From Xanthobacteraceae bacterium (GTDB taxonomy: Bacteria > Pseudomonadota > Alphaproteobacteria > Rhizobiales > Xanthobacteraceae), in assembly GCA_030648135.1 (NCBI GenBank), contig JAUSIF010000056.1:1-6814 (forward strand): a stretch of 6,814 nt of DNA, written 5' to 3'. A model generated the notes under the pieces. That model had not been told where the DNA came from and ran no database searches. It worked only from the letters and a program-made list of their open reading frames with translations. Shown piece by piece: positions 5,655 to 6,814 of this stretch; within the stretch, counting starts at the first letter, position 1, and every line of letters starts with the position of its first letter. Both the position numbers and the translations under genes were made by a program.

Positions 5655-6617
5655 ATGGCCGAAGTCCTGAGTTTGGCACTCCCCTTCTTCGGCCTGATCT
5701 TTTTAGGCTATGGCAGCGGGCGGATCGCCAAGCTCCCCGAAAGCGGCCTCGCCTGGCTCAATTTCTTCATTCTCTACATCGCCTTGCCGGCGCTGTTCTT
5801 TCAGCTGGTGTCGCGCACGCCGGTCGAGGAGCTCGCGAACGGCCGTTTCGTGCTGACGACCACGCTCTCGACCTCGATCTGTTTCGCGCTGTCGGTCGCG
5901 ATCGGGCTTGCGCTGCGCCGCGGCAAATTGCCGGAGGCGGCGATCGCCGGCATGATCGGCGCCTATGCTAATGTCGGCTATATGGGCCCGGGCCTGACGC
6001 TGGCGGCGCTCGGGACCGGAGCCTCGGTGCCGACCGCGCTCATCTTCACCTTCGACAGCACGCTGTTCTTCGCGGCGGTGCCGTTCCTGATGGCGATCGG
6101 CGGGGTCGAGAAGAAGCGGCCGCTCGCGACCGCGTTCATGGTCGTGCGGCAGGTGCTGACGCACCCCTTCATCCTGGCGACCATTCTCGGCGTGCTCGCG
6201 GCCGTGGCGCAAGTGCGGCCGCCGGCCGCGATCGAGCGCGTGCTCGATTATTTGTACAACGCGGCGGCGCCTTGCGCGCTGTTCACCCTCGGCGTCACCG
6301 TGGCGCTGCGTCCGCTCAAGCGCGTGCCGGCGGAAATACCGGTGTTGGTCGCGATCAAGCTCATCGTGCATCCGCTGATGGTCTGGGTGCTGTTGTCGCT
6401 GGCAGGCCCCTTCGATCCGGTCTGGGTCTATACAGCAATGCTGATGGCCGCGCTGCCGCCCGCGCTCAATGCCTTCATCATGGCCAAGCAATACGAGGTC
6501 TATGTGCCGCAATCCTCCGCCGGGATCCTGGTCGGCACGCTCGCCTCGGTGGTCACCGTCACGACGCTGCTCTATCTGATCCAGAACCGTCTGCTCGCGC
6601 CGGACCTCTTTCGTTGA
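5655..6617 (+). CDS. AEC (auxin efflux carrier) family transporter
   Basis: The 320-residue inner-membrane protein has about ten hydrophobic segments, near 4-22, 33-53, 66-88, 96-118, 126-148, 164-186, 203-219, 227-250, 257-275 and 287-310. AEC features: an N-terminal LPFFGLIFLGYGSGR (9-23), FFILYIALPALFFQLVS (37-53), the Asn-Gly break ANVGYMGPGL (105-114) in the fourth segment, AAAPCALFTLGV (203-214) with the family's Ala-Pro kink, and ALPPALNAFIMAKQYEVY (266-283). Bacterial members include malonate and other organic-acid carriers (MdcF type); the auxin name comes from plant relatives. ATG 5655 fits the first membrane helix, though only GAG at 5645-5647 serves as ribosome site. The CoA-transferase gene follows after 11 bases, its ribosome site overlapping this stop, so the two are almost certainly co-transcribed. 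This suggests that the substrate is an acid that is later activated with CoA. Substrate and direction are inference. Confidence 0.9.
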   Translation: MAEVLSLALPFFGLIFLGYGSGRIAKLPESGLAWLNFFILYIALPALFFQLVSRTPVEELANGRFVLTTTLSTSICFALSVAIGLALRRGKLPEAAIAGMIGAYANVGYMGPGLTLAALGTGASVPTALIFTFDSTLFFAAVPFLMAIGGVEKKRPLATAFMVVRQVLTHPFILATILGVLAAVAQVRPPAAIERVLDYLYNAAAPCALFTLGVTVALRPLKRVPAEIPVLVAIKLIVHPLMVWVLLSLAGPFDPVWVYTAMLMAALPPALNAFIMAKQYEVYVPQSSAGILVGTLASVVTVTTLLYLIQNRLLAPDLFR

Positions 6618-6628
6618 AGGCATCCGCC

Positions 6629-6814
6629 ATGGCCAAGCCGCTCGCAGGCGTGCTCGTCGCCGACTTCACCACGCTCTTGCCCGGTCCGCTCGCGACCCTG
6701 ATGCTGGCGGAAGCGGGCGCCGAAGTGATCAAGATCGAGCGCCCCGGCGGTGAGGAAGCGCGAAAATTCGCGCCGTTTTTCGCCGGCCATTCGGCGCCAT
6801 TCGCGCTTCTCAAT
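6629..6814 (+). CDS. CaiB/BaiF (family III) CoA-transferase, first 62 residues (runs off the right edge)
   Basis: Family III CoA-transferases move CoA between carboxylic acids. The visible N-terminus is typical: PLAGVLVADFTTLLPGPLAT (4-23), the counterpart of the usual GxxVxDxTxxxAGPxA, then LMLAEAGAEVIKIERPGGEE (24-43), with the hallmark GA(E/D)VIKIE(R/P)P and, a little later, the expected start of the R-F region (ARKFAPFFAG). Members are near 400 residues; the catalytic Asp (about residue 170) lies outside the window, so activity and substrate cannot be judged. ATG 6629 has GAAGG (6616-6620) eight bases before it, overlapping the stop of the transporter gene. Position 18-20 reads PGP rather than AGP, a conservative change. 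Its neighbours, an organic-acid-type carrier and a divergent CoA-ester lyase, point to dicarboxylate activation as a possible role. Confidence 0.88.
   Translation, partial: MAKPLAGVLVADFTTLLPGPLATLMLAEAGAEVIKIERPGGEEARKFAPFFAGHSAPFALLN

Noticed and set aside
5703..6623. Long minus-strand open frame (306 codons) opposite the AEC transporter
   Set aside because: Its product is an Arg/His/Asp/Gln-rich low-complexity string typical of the complement of a membrane-protein gene; the plus strand encodes a clear ten-helix carrier.

Overview
The window is GC-rich chromosomal DNA from an alphaproteobacterium, most likely of the order Hyphomicrobiales (Bradyrhizobium/Xanthobacteraceae type). The basis is the codon bias, an invasion-associated-locus-B protein, an alphaproteobacterial HspQ, and intergenic palindromes of the TAGAGCAT / GGACTTGAT / AACCGGT kind typical of that group. 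There are seven protein genes, two of them cut by the window edges. I see no tRNA, rRNA, CRISPR array, insertion sequence or phage gene.

Layout. (1) Positions 1-2699, minus strand: a two-gene unit. A YejA-like periplasmic family-5 solute-binding protein (2699->858) overlaps the start of an AMP-forming acyl-CoA synthetase-like enzyme (861->beyond 1) by four bases, ATGA. The enzyme's ATP-phosphate loop is strongly degenerate. (2) Positions 2700-2923: a divergent intergenic region with two GC hairpins. (3) Positions 2924-3628, plus strand: a secreted IalB-family protein with four cysteines and a charged C-terminal helix. (4) Positions 3629-3907: a convergent intergenic region packed with short palindromic repeats; one of them forms a good minus-strand terminator for hspQ. 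(5) Positions 3908-4237, minus: hspQ. (6) Positions 4319-5356, minus: a malyl-CoA/citramalyl-CoA lyase-type (CitE/HpcH superfamily) enzyme, 81 bases upstream of hspQ. (7) Positions 5357-5654: a divergent intergenic region with two more palindromic elements, one sharing its core with the element behind ialB. (8) Positions 5655-6814, plus: an AEC-family transporter and, 11 bases on, the start of a CaiB/BaiF-type CoA-transferase.

How the genes may work together: the AEC carrier, the CoA-transferase and the divergent acyl-CoA lyase could form a small pathway that imports a dicarboxylic acid, puts CoA on it and cleaves the CoA ester. This is inferred from families and neighbourhood only. The solute-binding protein and its overlapping adenylate-forming enzyme probably form a second, separate unit. 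HspQ and IalB look like ordinary housekeeping and envelope genes. I found no clearly new system. The points most worth a second look are the missing P-loop residues in the synthetase-like protein, its tight coupling to a binding protein without visible permease genes, and the nested palindromes, including one that serves as a terminator.
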